NCBI GenBank assembly: GCA_902806565.1
Contig: CADCXA010000067.1
Location: 372,001 to 436,000 of the forward strand
Direction of reading: 5' to 3'
DNA length: 64,000 bases
From: Hypoxylon rubiginosum
Taxonomy: Eukaryota > Ascomycota > Sordariomycetes > Xylariales > Hypoxylaceae
Shown: piece by piece, positions 34,090-45,866 of the stretch
How positions within the stretch are numbered: the first letter of the stretch is position 1
How the letters are laid out: each line of letters starts with the position of its first letter
Translations under genes and position numbers: made by a program
Notes under the pieces: generated by a model
Databases searched by the model: none
What the model saw: only the letters and a program-made list of their open reading frames with translations
Told to the model about the DNA's origin: nothing

Positions 34090-36331
34090 GATCTGTATGG
34101 AAAGACTTGTGCCTCTCCTAGGTTGGGAAGCGAAATGTTTTGTTTACCTATCTCCCCTGATAGAGATACAACTGGCCCTGTCTCATCTACAATCGAATCC
34201 CACCTAGGACGGATATGAAATTAGGAGGCTAGACCAGAGAGACGGTGGTGAATGGCGGCTGGGAAGATGGTATATTTGGTGGTGCACAGTGTATATACGG
34301 TGCAAAACTCTTGGAGAACGGAGACGAAGACTCTGAGAGTGGTGTCTTTTACGTACGGTAGCCGGACTTACAAGATAGATGTAGATGGATCTCAACTCCT
34401 ATCTTGTAAGAGCAAAGATATGTCAAACGCCGTGCTGACTATAGAAAGCTGTTCGGGAATGTGCTACTTAGCATTATCAAACATACCTGTGACCTATGTA
34501 GGTACCTAGGAGGTATGGATATGACTTGACACTGTAAGTGAGAATTTCACCAAGCACACAAGTCCTAAAAGTCACGTGGTAAGCATACACATTTCCCGTC
34601 TCCATTGTATGAATAACCTTGTTAATGTACCTCTTTCAAAGTACATAACTTGCAACTATCCAATGTATCTCTCATCGTCATCCGTGGTGTGTGGAACTTG
34701 TGTGCGATGAAACCTACGCTCCTCTTCCTTTTTTTGCTTTGCTATGTTTCTGGCCGTGGCATCTCTCTAGTCTATATGCTGCGTACGATATCAAGTCGCG
34801 ATAAGGCTTAGTTACGAAATGCCCTCGGCGCTTGTTCAAGGTGTTTCTGTAAGCAAATTTGTGATAGCCCTATTTTTATCCCGGATGCAAAATTTACGGC
34901 TGCAACCTTCTATACCAGCTTCGTAGCTTTCTTTCTGTGTTGAAATTTGGAATTCAATTTCGGACGTGAAAAAGCTCCTAGGTACCTAGGTATTTATAAA
35001 GAAATCCCCGAAGCGTCAAGTCAATGTCTTCTCTTGTCGATCAGTTCAATTAGTCTACATATACCTTAGTAAGAAGCGCGAAGGCAATGGGTGCCATACG
35101 TTTAGCCCCCGTTCATTACGTGTGGTTGGTTAGGAGGTATGTTTGGTACGCAGTATCACACTACATACACTATTCTATCCCTTATTTCTTAATTTATTGA
35201 GTTGGGGGCCCAGGTCAAGATCCCGTCGTGGTTCGTTGCCTTCTTCTGCATGTCTAATGTACAGTGTCCAATGTCCAAAAATAGCAATCCACATAACCTG
35301 CCACCACCATCAGCATCACCATCACCATCAGTCCACCTTAACCATAGCATCTAGCGGCCGCTGGAGACTGGTTGTAGTGGTTGGTTGGGGTCGAAAAGGG
35401 TCTGAATGCCCAAATCGTACCCCTAGATACATACACTCTTGGCTCCCCCCACGAGATTGGCCTTCCCGAGTGGGCTTTTCCCGTCGGCGCTTATGCTGGC
35501 CATCATTACTGGTTGTTTGCTGTTGATAGCCTGCCCTGATCCCTGTCTCACGCAGCGCCGGCGCAATTTTATCACCAACCACACAATTCCGGACGCCACC
35601 CTGCACAATACCTCTCCCTTGCTTCTATGATCCCGGGGCACCCCCAGCTGTCGATCGGTTCTATTGGCTGCTTGCCGACAAATCATTTTCGTTCCTACGT
35701 TGAACGAGCGACTCGCTCTGTCCCTTGGTCGCCTTCCCATTGGTCACGTCCGATCGGTAGACAGGGGATACTTTCTTCGGCTGCACGTCTTGCACTCATC
35801 TAGCCCTTCTCACTGGCCCGCCTGGGTCAAAATGCCGCCCATCTCTCATGACCCTTGCTCGCTGGAGCGGGGAGTCATTGGTGCAATGCAGGTGCGTCAA
35901 GTAGAACATGGACGGCCTTGTGGTTATTGCTCTTACTTGTCAGTAATAACGGTCTCCTTCTGCCCTACGGCTTCTCTCTGATCTTTTCTCATGTTCTCAT
36001 ATTTTCCTATTCTCCAGTCCGTGCCACAGCTCCTCGGAACGAACAGGCGCGTGCGACTTCACACGATAGCATCGCAATTATAATCATCACTAGACTAGAG
36101 CTACAAGTCTAACCCGTCTCCGCAAGGGTCGGTTGTATCGGTTATAAAAGAAGAGACCGGCATATATCGCCCAACCCTGGACAACCTCCCAGGACATATT
36201 CATTCATATATACTTGAAGCCGGTGCTGCTGGAAAGTCCGGTTATCTTATTTCACCTACGTTACTGGTCGCTGTGCGACGAGAGACACTCCCGCCCGACA
36301 ATTACTCGCGACGAATTTAGACAATCACACT
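34090..36331. other. Long intergenic region between divergent genes
   Basis: About 2.2 kb. It has TACCTAGG-type words at about 34499-34509 and 34978-34992, a CAT/CAC trinucleotide run at about 35300-35332, and many short frames without resemblance. A TATAAAA at 36143-36149 precedes the next gene. A non-coding RNA or small gene cannot be excluded. Confidence 0.4.
36143..36149 (+). promoter_or_regulatory. Putative TATA box of the BIM1-like gene
   Basis: TATAAAA about 189 nt upstream of the start codon at 36332; the only good TATA element in that promoter. By eye only. Confidence 0.4.
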
Positions 36332-37186
36332 ATGCTGTCCTCAATATTGTTAGCTGTGGCCGCGTCGGCCTTAGCAGCAGCCCACACGATTATCACCTAT
36401 CCCGGATGGCGAGGAGACAATCTTATCACGAACTCATCGTGGCCCTATGGCATGCAGTGGTCCTACCCATGTGAGTTACCCCGATCGAATCTCTGAACGA
36501 CACGCTACCATCATTCTCGAGAGGGATCGACTTGACTGACATGGTCATCCTAGGCGGTGGCATATCGTTAACAACCAATCGAACGTATTGGCCTACCACG
36601 GGTGGCGCTGTTGCATTTCAGCCGGGCTGGTTTCAAGGGCATCAGACCGCCTTTCTCTACATCAATCTCGGCTTCGGAACGACGGGGCCCGACGGCGGAC
36701 CGGAAAACATGTCGTTTCCTATGATTGCCCCGTTTCAACTTCTTGGTCCGTCGAAGGGCCCGTATCCCGGAACGGTCTGCTTGCCGCAGGTTCCGCTGCC
36801 CGCGAATATGTCATTCAACGCCGGGGACAACGCGACGATACAAGTCGTCGAGATAGCGCAACATGGTGCCGCCTTATTTTCGGTATGGTCTTAGAGATCC
36901 ATTGCGGTTTGCGAGAGCGGAATAACTAACGAATACCGCGTAGTGTGCCGATATTACCTTTGCTGACCCCGGCGACGAGAAGATCGCCAAGGTTAACGAG
37001 TCCAACTGCTTTAACAGCACCGACCTCGGCTTTGCCGAGATATACACCATCACGACGCAAGAGATTGGCGCCGCGGCTAATATGACAACTAGCAACGCGG
37101 CCGCTTCCTGGTACCGAAGTTCCTCCACGTGGACCTGGATGGGCTATCTGCCGCTGGTTATATGTTCTCTATGGTTCTTGTCGTGA
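36332..37186 (+). CDS. BIM1-like copper-binding GPI protein (LPMO-related X325 family)
   Basis: Exons 36332-36470, 36554-36882 and 36944-37186 (introns 83 and 61 nt) join in frame to 236 aa. A signal peptide (MLSSILLAVAASALAAA) is followed directly by histidine (HTIITYPGWRGDNL). An N-terminal His after signal cleavage is the copper brace residue of LPMO-like folds. The body (MQWSYPCGGGISLTTNRTYWP, GGAVAFQPGWFQGHQTAFLYIN, VCLPQVPLP, SCADITFADP) matches the BIM1/X325 copper-acquisition family, which binds copper but does not cleave polysaccharide; Cryptococcus Bim1 helps Ctr1-dependent copper uptake. The C-terminus has a Ser/Thr region and a hydrophobic tail (MGYLPLVICSLWFLS) for GPI attachment. 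At least six N-glycosylation sequons are present. A cell-surface copper role is likely but inferred. Confidence 0.9.
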
Positions 37187-38356
37187 ACTGCTACGGAAGT
37201 ATGAATAGCTTTACGACGAGGACGACGAGGACGACGAGGACGACGAAGCGAGACGAAGAAACGGAGCAAACGGGGCCTTTTGAGTCTTAACCTTTTGTAT
37301 TTGTACATATACCTTTTATCATGTGGCATCTCGAACGGGCGTACAAGGCGCACGGGTTAGTGTTATTTTATTCTGGGCACTGGTGGCTTATCCGCTGCGC
37401 CAGCCAGATCTTATAATTGTGGAAAGAAGTAGGTGAAAGGTTCTTTGTCGAACTACCTACGTTATACCATTTGCCATTCCGGGGATGTTGATCTCGGAGG
37501 TTACTCAAGGATCAGCTTAAGGATTGGGAATATAGGTTCTTGAGTTGAAAGAAGAAATTACGCAAAGAAAACATGCCCTTGTACATGAACAATGTTCCGG
37601 TAAATTGCCCGCCGTTCAGATTCGATGTAGACCGCAAGTGCAAAATGGCGAACCTGCATGCGTCGATTCGGATGCCCCTTTCGTAGCTACCCTTTGGTTG
37701 CCGTGTTTTTTATCGCAATAGGGGACGATGTGTGATGTTCGAATACGCGCCGGCGATGTGACATGTTAGAGAAGGCGCCTAGGCTACGACTAGAAACTCG
37801 TCGAAACCGGAATTTCCGAGGGTGAACCCCTTAGGGCCAGGCTTCACTAGGTGTTGCGCTCGATATTGTTGAAGGCGAGATGAAGCTCAGGTTAAACATG
37901 TACATTCTACATGCCATTATAACACTAGATATATATCGAAAGGCCTGAATATTATCATGATCTCATCGGTTATTGTCACATGTGCTCGCGATTTGTAAAT
38001 CGTAGCTATTGCAGGGCACACATAGAACTGACGCACAGGAAATAGCATCGCATCAGGGGAAAAGGCGTGACGATGCCCAGGGCAAAGAGTAGGTAAGTAC
38101 TGTATCAATTTCTACCAAGTGCAGCGTCTTGTCGGAGTCGATGACGACTCGTATTCTAGTAAAAACCAGCCACATCCAAGCCGACGAGATTTCACGCTCG
38201 TGTGGGCTTTTATCAGACCATGTCTAGCCTACCCCTAAATCTTATAAGGACTGCGGGAGGCTAACTTGTATGAGTAGTGGGAACTCGTCTTGGAGGGTAA
38301 ACGGCCATTGGAATACTTGATAGCATCGGTTCGGGGATTAATACTGCTATATGTCA
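37187..38356. other. Intergenic between convergent genes, with 12-bp GACGAGGAC repeat
   Basis: About 1.2 kb. At 37214-37252 the unit ACGAGGACG is repeated about four times just downstream of the BIM1-like stop. No gene. The rest is ordinary 3' flanking DNA. Confidence 0.45.
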
Positions 38357-40871
38357 TCATCTCAGGAGTGATAGGCATTCATCGGCTACCTCCTTTACTC
38401 GCGGCTCAGAGACTCGGTCTTTGCTGGATGTTATAGGCGAGGAAAGGCTTCTCGCCTCAGGGGCAGTCTTGCCGATCACGGTGATCAGGGTCCCGGCAGC
38501 CACTAGCGCGCGGAACACGACCTCTCCGTCCGTCTGCGTCTGGAGGATACGAGCAAGTGCCGTTAGGAAGCGGACCTGCACGTCGGCGGAGATGCTGCCG
38601 GGTTCCCTAGATCCCAAGACTGCAAAGTTCACCATGGCGGTCGTCAAAGCAACTAGCAAGTTACGGTTGAAGGGACCGATCGCGGGTTGACCACCAATGC
38701 CCAATACTCGGTCGACAAACGACGCGACCCGGAGTGCTTCTGAAGGCTGCGCAAGTAGCTTGCGGCCTTCTGTAGACCTGAAGAGGTTCGCGATCGTGCG
38801 GGCTGTCATCATAGCACAATTCTCATTAGGTTGACCACCAGGCGGGATGCCGTCCAGTGCGGCAGATACGGCGATCTGCACCAGACTGCCAAATTCCGAC
38901 GACTTGAATCTGGCAGCAGCAGGCGACGTCGCAAGGCAGCGAAGCAGGTCGAGAGGCGCTAGCCGGTCCGAATAGTCCCACTGCGTGCACATCATAACTA
39001 TCAAGCTGATGGAGCCCTCGTCAACAACTGGTTCACCCGCTTCTAATATTCGCCGTGCTGCACCTAGGGCCACCTGGGCTGGCGGGTTGAGGGAGTGCTC
39101 CTTGCGCCCTGCCGCTACGAGGGCGGAGCTGACGCTGAGAATCTTCTTGAAAATGGCTAGCAGAGGAGTTAAAACCCAATCATCGAGACCGCAGGCTAAA
39201 ATTCAGAATAAGACTTACGTTCAAACTTGGCAGCCGTGATATAAATATACTCGCGCTGCGGTAAAGCTTTGACCCTGGATGTGCCGAGGTCATCAGTGGC
39301 GGTACCCGACGGATCTGGACCGCCCGAGTCCTCCGAATTCTGTCCTATCGTGGCGCCCTGGGTGTTGGTTATGATGAACTGTGCGACCTGATCTAAGAAA
39401 TTCTGCGAGAGCTCGTTGTCGTCGATGAACTTCTGAGCTCGAGTGTATGGATTTTCGGAGAGATTGAATGGTAATTTCAAGGAGGGTTGGCCCTCTTCGA
39501 TAGCGACGTCGAAGACGTAGTCGTAGGATTGGCCTTCGTATTCCACCTTGCGCCCACTGCTGCCGACCGCGTCGACGACGGTGCCAACATTGATCCACTG
39601 CTGTTGACCCATCGACCATTGGTGAGCTGTAACGGAACCGTTATCCTCCTTTATCATCTGCACCTGGCCTTCCTTGGTGCCCGACTTGGTCTTTAGAAAC
39701 TCGGGTCCCGGAAGCTTCTCCTTATTAATTCCACCGACTTGTTGCTGCGGGATCGAAGAAGACTTGACGGATTCGTCAAAATTCGCCAGAACGTCCGGGC
39801 CTGCCAAGCGTTCAGGACTACGGGAGAAGACGCGAATGACGCCGTCGCTGGCACCGGACGCAATATCTCCCGTGCTGGGGCACACCGACACAGACCAGAC
39901 CGAGATGGCAGGGTGAGTGATGGTCTGGACGCAGTCGAAACCTCTCCATACGCGGACCGTGCGGTCTTCTCCCGAACTAACCAGCTCGCCCGTAGGTAGC
40001 GCGGCGAGGGCGTATATGAAGCTGTCATGGCCGCGAAGCTCGCCTACGTGCTGGCCGGTGAGTTTCCATAGACGGATAACTCCGTCGTTGCTGGCGCTGG
40101 CAAAGTCGGCACCGCTCGGGTGGCCGTGGGGGACCTGGCACAACGCTCGAACGACGTCGGAAGTGTAGATGGTGGATCGGGGCTCGACTTGACCGGCCAC
40201 CGAGGTTTGGAGGTCGTAGATACGGATGTTCTTGTCGGCGGAGGCGGTCACGATGGTTGTCTCGTTCAGAGGTAGGACGTCCCATACCGCCTCCTCGTGG
40301 CCGGCCAAGATAGCCTCCGTCTCCCACTTCTGGAGGCTCCATACCCGCGCGGTCTTGTCCCAGCTGCCGGACACGATATGCTGACCGCCGGGAACAACGG
40401 CCAAGGCGCAAACGTTCCGCGCGTGACCGATGAGAAGGCGTTCGGCATTATCCGAAGGCGTCGAGGTAGCTTTTCTGACGTCGATGATGGTGTCGGTGCC
40501 GCCAGAGATGATTAGGCCGTCGGGATAGTCGGGGGATGGGGCAATGTACGCGAGACTATTGCAAAACTCGGATCCCTGTGTCGTGACGGAGGGCTCGAAT
40601 GTGGGAGGAGAAGCGGCGGTTCGCTTCCAGGCGCGAACAGTGCAGTCCCTGGCAGCCGAGAAGATGATATCTGGAGTGGGGAAGCAGACATTGCGGACCT
40701 AGAGGAAAAACGATTAGAGCGTCAGGCGAATTTCGTGTTTATGTTCAAATCGATATCTTCATATGATAATGAGGAGGAATAGGGCAGGTAGGCGTAGGAT
40801 GTAAAGCAAAAGGGAGCGCATACATCGGCATCATGACCAGCAAGCTGCGCAGACAGCTTGAAGTCGGCCAT
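38357..40871 (-). CDS. lub1: Doa1/Ufd3/Lub1 (PLAA) ubiquitin-binding Cdc48 adaptor
   Basis: Exons 40871-40824, 40698-39219 and 39156-38357 (introns 125 and 62 nt) join to 775 aa. Seven WD40 blades fill residues about 1-290 (ADFKLSAQLAGHDADVRNVC, HIVSGSWDKTARVW, TIVTASADKNIRIYDL, FASASNDGVIRLWKLTG, ELVSSGEDRTVRVW, DIASGASDGVIRVFS). The PFU ubiquitin-binding domain follows at about 350-460 (HQWSMGQQQWINVGTVVDAV, YDYVFDVAIEEGQPSLKLPF), then a PUL armadillo domain to the end (from IFKKILSVSSALVAAG). Doa1/Lub1 binds ubiquitin and Cdc48/p97 and controls free-ubiquitin recycling and mitochondrial and ribosome quality control. The first intron splits the opening blade after GHDAD, a usual place. The gene's upstream region is interrupted at 41338 by a transposon. 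Confidence 0.93.
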
Positions 40872-41329
40872 GGCGTATTATGTTTCTCGTAGAAGGTGAG
40901 TTAGGTGCCTCTTTGCGGGTTCGTATGATGGCTGAGGCCTGGGGTTGAAATCGACGAGTCTTTGGCGTCAGAATATGGGTGAAGGTTGGAAACAAGGCGC
41001 AGAGTGTGTACCTTTTATTACTGCGGACAAAAGAGGCGGGTGGTTGTCTTGAGGACACCGTCTAATCAGGGATGTAAATCAGATATGTAGTAACGAAGAC
41101 AGCCTGTGTAAAGTTGAGGTTGCCACAGCATGGAAAGTAGCTGGAAGTATGACTTGTTCGCTTTACTGCTTTGTCGTTGTCGTTGTCGTTGTCGCAGTTG
41201 CTGTCGCTTCCTGGTCCTGTCGCAGCATTACTAAAGCTCACATGTTACATAGTAGGACCTGGCACAAGCTGCCCAAGTAGGTAGGTGGGGTAATTACATA
41301 ATCTGTCGCGGGGTCTTGGTTTATCTTCG
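40872..41329. other. Residual upstream region of the Doa1/Lub1 gene
   Basis: About 460 bp left between the start codon and the transposon. It contains a short (TCGTTG)n-like run at about 41171-41195. The remainder of the original upstream region lies beyond the element at 48291 onward. Confidence 0.5.
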
Positions 41330-41337
41330 CTTCGGTT
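41330..41337. repeat. Left target-site duplication (8 bp)
   Basis: CTTCGGTT immediately before the left end GGGGATACAGC of the element; identical to 48283-48290 immediately after the right end. Extending the match by one base on either side fails, so the duplication is exactly 8 bp. Confidence 0.87.
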
Positions 41338-41369
41338 GGGGATACAGCTCAGCCGACCATTGACCCGCT

Positions 41370-41460
41370 TTGGACCTGACCATAGCCCCATTTATTTGTA
41401 TGTGGCGGGGTGCCGACCACTGACCATTGGGATCTGACCTGACCATGGCCCCATGGTCAA
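41370..41460. repeat. TGACCAT-type subterminal motif cluster in the left TIR
   Basis: Five or more copies of (T/C)GACCA(T/C) occur within about 100 bp of the end, and the mirrored cluster is at about 48160-48250. Two copies form the palindrome TGACCATGGCCCCATGGTCA at about 41438-41457. Repeated outer motifs like this are typical for transposase recognition. Confidence 0.7.
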
Positions 41461-41535
41461 TCTTGGCATTTATTAATAGAGTACTCAATAACCCCTCCAT
41501 ATCCAATTAACCACTTTCACTCTAGTGGCTCCATT

Positions 41536-41542
41536 TATATAA
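41536..41542 (+). promoter_or_regulatory. TATA element carried by the inverted repeat
   Basis: TATATAA within the inner end of the left inverted repeat, facing the transposase start at 41916. The same element lies in the right repeat (about 48078-48084), about 200 bp upstream of the companion gene start. Each gene thus appears to be driven inward from its own terminal repeat. Prediction by eye. Confidence 0.45.
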
Positions 41543-41915
41543 GCCAATTACGTAGCTAGGTGAGCATTTATTAGAATATCACCACCACAAATCTATTAGA
41601 ATACCACCACCACATATCACGAAATTTACCTCCTTTTACCTACCTACTTAACAAAACGTTTTGCTTATATCGATCTGCTTGATGAGCACTCATCGACTAC
41701 TTATTAGGCTTTGCGGTGAGTTCACCGATGGCAGGACCAAGTAAGATGTAGTGATGGGTACGATTGACCGCCGACTTGACCGCCGATTTGACCGCCAAAG
41801 CGCAGGAGTTTACTATGGAATAGTTAATGAGTACTCAATAAGCAATCAATTATTAAACCAGCGTGAGTCCTCACATTTACCTATACATCGCGCTCATCAA
41901 TACGAGAATCTAACA

Positions 41916-44900
41916 ATGGCTCAACCCCACCAGATTATTCGACCTAACTATGCTGAAGACATACCAGATGGTAAGCTTCAACTTAGATACTGGCGACGAG
42001 TTGAGGTATACTCATTAATTGTTTATAGATTATCGAGTTGAGGCACCTGCTCTCCCAAAACCATGGACAGATGCCTTACTCGATCTCACGACTCGGGCTG
42101 ATATTGGTCGGCGTGAGTACTCGATGACTAACTCAACAACTATTCGGAATCAAGCAATGCCGACGAATAGTGAGGATATGAACAACCCGATAGGGCACCC
42201 CGATTCCATCGAGCTCTCCTTAAGCACTCCGCGATTAGTGTCAAGTGGTAGACGATTAATTGACGGTACATTGGTGCATCAAAATACTGCCACCTACGTT
42301 CGTCACGTTTATGCAGTTTCAACGCTTCCGGCCTATCCAAGGACTGACCCAGATGGAGTGCTTTATATATGCCCTATTGGAGTACTCAATGAAGCCGTTC
42401 AAAATGCGCCCTGGGAGGACGTAAGTGATCCTGTATAGTGGTTAAGAAGTACTCATTGAGTACTCAGCTAATTTCCGTCTTCTAGATGCAATATTCGACA
42501 TACCAGAAACACCCAGCGAAGGCTGGGACAACCGACCTATTAAACGATGCCGCCGTGATACGTTATACACGTCAATGTAGTGGTATTAAGATCTGTCCAC
42601 ATCTACACCCAAACATTCGCGATCTCCATCACACACGTATCCCCGAAGATGACTCCTTTTGGAGTATGCCTGCGAGGATTAATCGAGCACGCGAGAAGCA
42701 CTCGGCTTTGTTCGAGGCAGTTGCCTTTGCACGGGGAGCACTCAAAGCTTTCGATGTGCCTAAGCCATGTCACAGGACCTTGAAGCCTGAATTCTTTCCT
42801 GGTGACAGGTGGAATGAAATGACAATGCAAGGGTATGTCGAGTGTGTGTTGGGTCACGGGCAAATGGCGGGCGACAATGTAAGTACTCGCAAACTACCTA
42901 TTGAGTACTTATTAACCTCTTCACTAGTATCCTGACGGATCGCCGAGGAAATTCTTGCAATGCGCGAATCATGGGATGGAAGAGTATGCGCACTTTTCTC
43001 GACATGTCCCTGCCCGTTTAATGGAACACTGGACTGTGATTAAGCGCATAGTTGAGCAATGGGACTGGGAGGATATCATCCAAGATAATCCCGAACTTCG
43101 AGAGTTTGCTCGGGATATGGGTGAGTATTGTGGGACAATTGCTGGGACGTCTGGGAGGGGTAAACTGTGCAGTAAGTTTAGGGAGTACTTCATGAGTACT
43201 CTTTAAGGACTCACTAACATCTCGTCAGACACATTTCACACCGTTGATACTCCTCCGCAACTAATACCTCTCAAATGTGATGTGATATTCAAATGGCATA
43301 TCCCATGCGACCGCAAGAAATACCCATGGTTTTTTCTTTCGATCCATGGTGAGCATAAACACCCCCCGCCCACTCCAAATCGTGAACCTAAGAGCTTGGT
43401 ACGGCGGTTTATTCAGTATATTCGCAAGTCGGGCGATCGTGATGGATCCCTCGGTAGGTCACGAAGCTCTAAACAACTACTTTTTGAGTACATATTAATT
43501 GTATTAGGGACTTTTCTCAGGAGCGAGGCGTGTCAGGAGTTCCTGAGAGAGTTTAATAGTCAAACGTTCGCCGAGATTCACCCCTATTTTACTAACGATG
43601 ATGCCTTACGTCGTATCATTCGCCAGGAACGGGCTATACATTATCCTCTAGGTTCTTCGCGCCTCGCCTTGCGGTATGAATGGGAATTGAATCACAAGGA
43701 CAGCGAAAACAAGGTAAGTACTCGATGAACTCTCGGTTAGTACTCTATTGCTAAGTTGATTATTTGCTCCGCAGTATATTCAATTCTTCCACGATGATAA
43801 CACGAATTTCATGGTTATTTTGTTCTATGTCGAGCAACTTTTACTCTTGTTTCAGACTCCAGATATCTCACTCCAAGTAGATATGAATTTCAAGCACCTC
43901 ATAGGTGGCCAGTTCGAGATAATTTGGGCTTTTTACGATGAAGTATCGCGAAGATGTGAGTTCCCCATTTGCCCCTCCACGAGTAGTCTCTGAGTACTCA
44001 ATGAGTACTTATCAAAGATTAACCGTTCTATAGCCGAGGTAACACTCCGAGTAATCACAAACTCGCAGAGCCCTGATATGTACTTCTTCATGTTTCAGAA
44101 TGTCTTTTCAACTGTTCACTCTGCCACTGGTAGAGAGATTCAATTAAAGCATCTCCACGGAACTGGTATTCTCGGGTTTACGTTCGATATGGAATGGGGC
44201 ATTTTTCAAGGTCAGTTGCGACTAGCTACTCTATAAGTACTCATTGAGTACTTAATAAGTACTAATTGTATATAGCATGGGGACACTTCGTATCGCAGCA
44301 TCTGGACCCAGAACGCCGTGGATGGCTCTATCATCACAAACGCTCCGTTCGTTTCTGCAGAGTTCATTACGAGAGAAATGTGAGAAAGCTGCTAGGGGAG
44401 TATACGCCGAGATTCCAGAATTCCATATACGATATCCTCATCCACTTACCTGAAGCCAAGACGGAGTCTGATTATCACGGTACTTGCGAAAAGATAATTT
44501 GTGAGTACTCATAGAGTTCTTAATAAGTACTAAGCATACACTAATACTACTTCAGCTGAGGACACATTAACCAGTAACTACCCTGGGATAATCCCCTGGG
44601 TTAAACATAAGAGAATTCCTGAAATCGCATCAGGGCTCGCGAGGTGTTGTTCCGATATCGACGAAGCCGACTGGCATGCGATGTCTAGAAGTACGAACGC
44701 GGTAGAATCGCTCCATCATGCTAGTTATCATGCTAGTGGCAGGTATAAGCCGGTATTTGTAGTTGTTCAGGTTAACGCCGAATATGATGCTCGTCGTATC
44801 CAACAAGCCGATATATATCAGCGGTACGGCATTCGGTACGGTCAAAGGAATCATTCATTGGATACACGATGGAGCAATGCCATTAAAGCGCAAAGTAAGT

Positions 44901-45382
44901 GCCCCTAATTTTGATGGAATACTCCATAAGTATTGAATAAGTACTTGCAGAGTACTAATTTGCAGTACAGTGAAAAGAACTACCCGTCAGCGACAATCAA
45001 GTGACGAACGAAAAGCCAGGAAGCAAATAATTAGATCCTCGCCGCTTTCCGATGCCTCTGGGAGTACTCAACGATCCCTTAGTGTCCCGAGGACGCCCAC
45101 TCCACGTCGAACATTGAGTCCTGTCCATAGCACGCCTGGGTCCGGGCGTAGAGGAGGTCGAAGTCGCAGGTAAGTTATTATGAGTACTTAATGAGTACTC
45201 GAAGAGTATATATCGAGCACTTACTGATACCTCTCAGTTCCATGGCAAGAGACGCGACAAGCAATGCCTATGATGAAGTCCTTGCTCGTCAAGAGCGGGA
45301 GCTTGAGCTTGAGGAGAGGAGACTGCGGCTGGATCAGGCTAGGTATGATCTTGAACAGAGACGGAGGGCGGAGGGTATTTGA
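41916..45382 (+). CDS. MULE-superfamily transposase, 13 exons
   Basis: Exons: 41916-41970, 42029-42112, 42155-42420, 42486-42878, 42928-43171, 43229-43453, 43508-43713, 43775-43955, 44034-44210, 44276-44500, 44556-44894, 44971-45169, 45238-45382; all joins keep frame, 912 aa. Catalytic pattern: D527 in QVDMNFKHLIGG, D603 in GFTFDMEWGIF, the Mutator CxxH in FCRVHYERNV (C638, H641), and E736 in STNAVESLHHASYHASGRYK. Upstream lies a DNA-binding-like region with CSGIKICPHLHPNIRDLHH and a conserved-looking HGEHKHPPPTPNREPK. The C-terminus is basic Ser/Pro-rich followed by a short coiled coil (ARQERELELEERRLRLDQ). It cuts and joins DNA at the element ends. Intron 2 has two possible acceptors; the 42-nt choice keeps frame. 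All introns but the first hold AGTACT or a close variant. No lesions were seen. Confidence 0.87.
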
Positions 45383-45866
45383 CTATTTTTTGTTATAGAA
45401 TACTCATTAACTACTCATAGAGTACTCTATGAGTACTTAACGAGTATTTAGTTATAATGTATTGGATGCTTTATTCCGTGAACTTCCATTTTGCAAATAG
45501 GCATAGAAGTAATTAACTATATATGTTGAATTTGGAATTTTATTGCAATCCCTTTTATTGCTTAATTATTATGGTAATTCAATTGTAAATGCGTCAGCAA
45601 AGATAAATGAGAGTGCTTCATATGGAAACTGGTTTTATATTCCATGAGTACTCATCAAGTACTCATCAAGTACTCGAAAGGTATTGGTCAAATTAGACTA
45701 TCATAGCAATGGGTATCGTTGAACGCGTTAAAACTGCCCTACTACCTGGATATCGTCCGTTTACTCGTAATGAAAAGAACGCCACATAAACACTTTTAAG
45801 TACTTATTGAATACTCCATGATTAGCACATGGAGCACTCAAAACCCACTCTCCCTATTCTAGCCAC
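45383..45866. other. Intergenic spacer between the two convergent transposon genes
   Basis: 484 bp of AT-rich DNA holding both 3' ends. Five successive 11-bp-phased AGTACT-like words start at 45399, 45410, 45421, 45432 and 45443, and a perfect triple starts at 45647, 45658 and 45669. No gene. Confidence 0.8.
45399..45448. repeat. Five 11-bp-phased AGTACT-type units
   Basis: AATACT, ACTACT, AGTACT, AGTACT and AGTATT start at 45399, 45410, 45421, 45432 and 45443, each exactly 11 bp from the last. The intervening bases are AT-rich (CATTA, CATAG, CTATG, TAACG). Confidence 0.85.

Larger units (their letters stand above)
41338..41550 (+). repeat. Left terminal inverted repeat (213 bp)
   Basis: Begins GGGGATACAGCTCAGCC and ends AAGCCAATTA. 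Same length as the right copy with about six mismatches (four clustered near 41388-41399, one near 41460, one near 41505). The outer half holds repeated TGACCAT/CGACCA words, likely transposase-binding sites. The inner part holds one AGTACT and TATATAA at about 41536-41542. Confidence 0.92.

Noticed and set aside
41321..41506. 61-codon frame, repeated at 48120-48332 on the other strand, as a small conserved gene
   Set aside because: Similarity exists because both lie in the terminal inverted repeats; the outer ends run across the element boundary.
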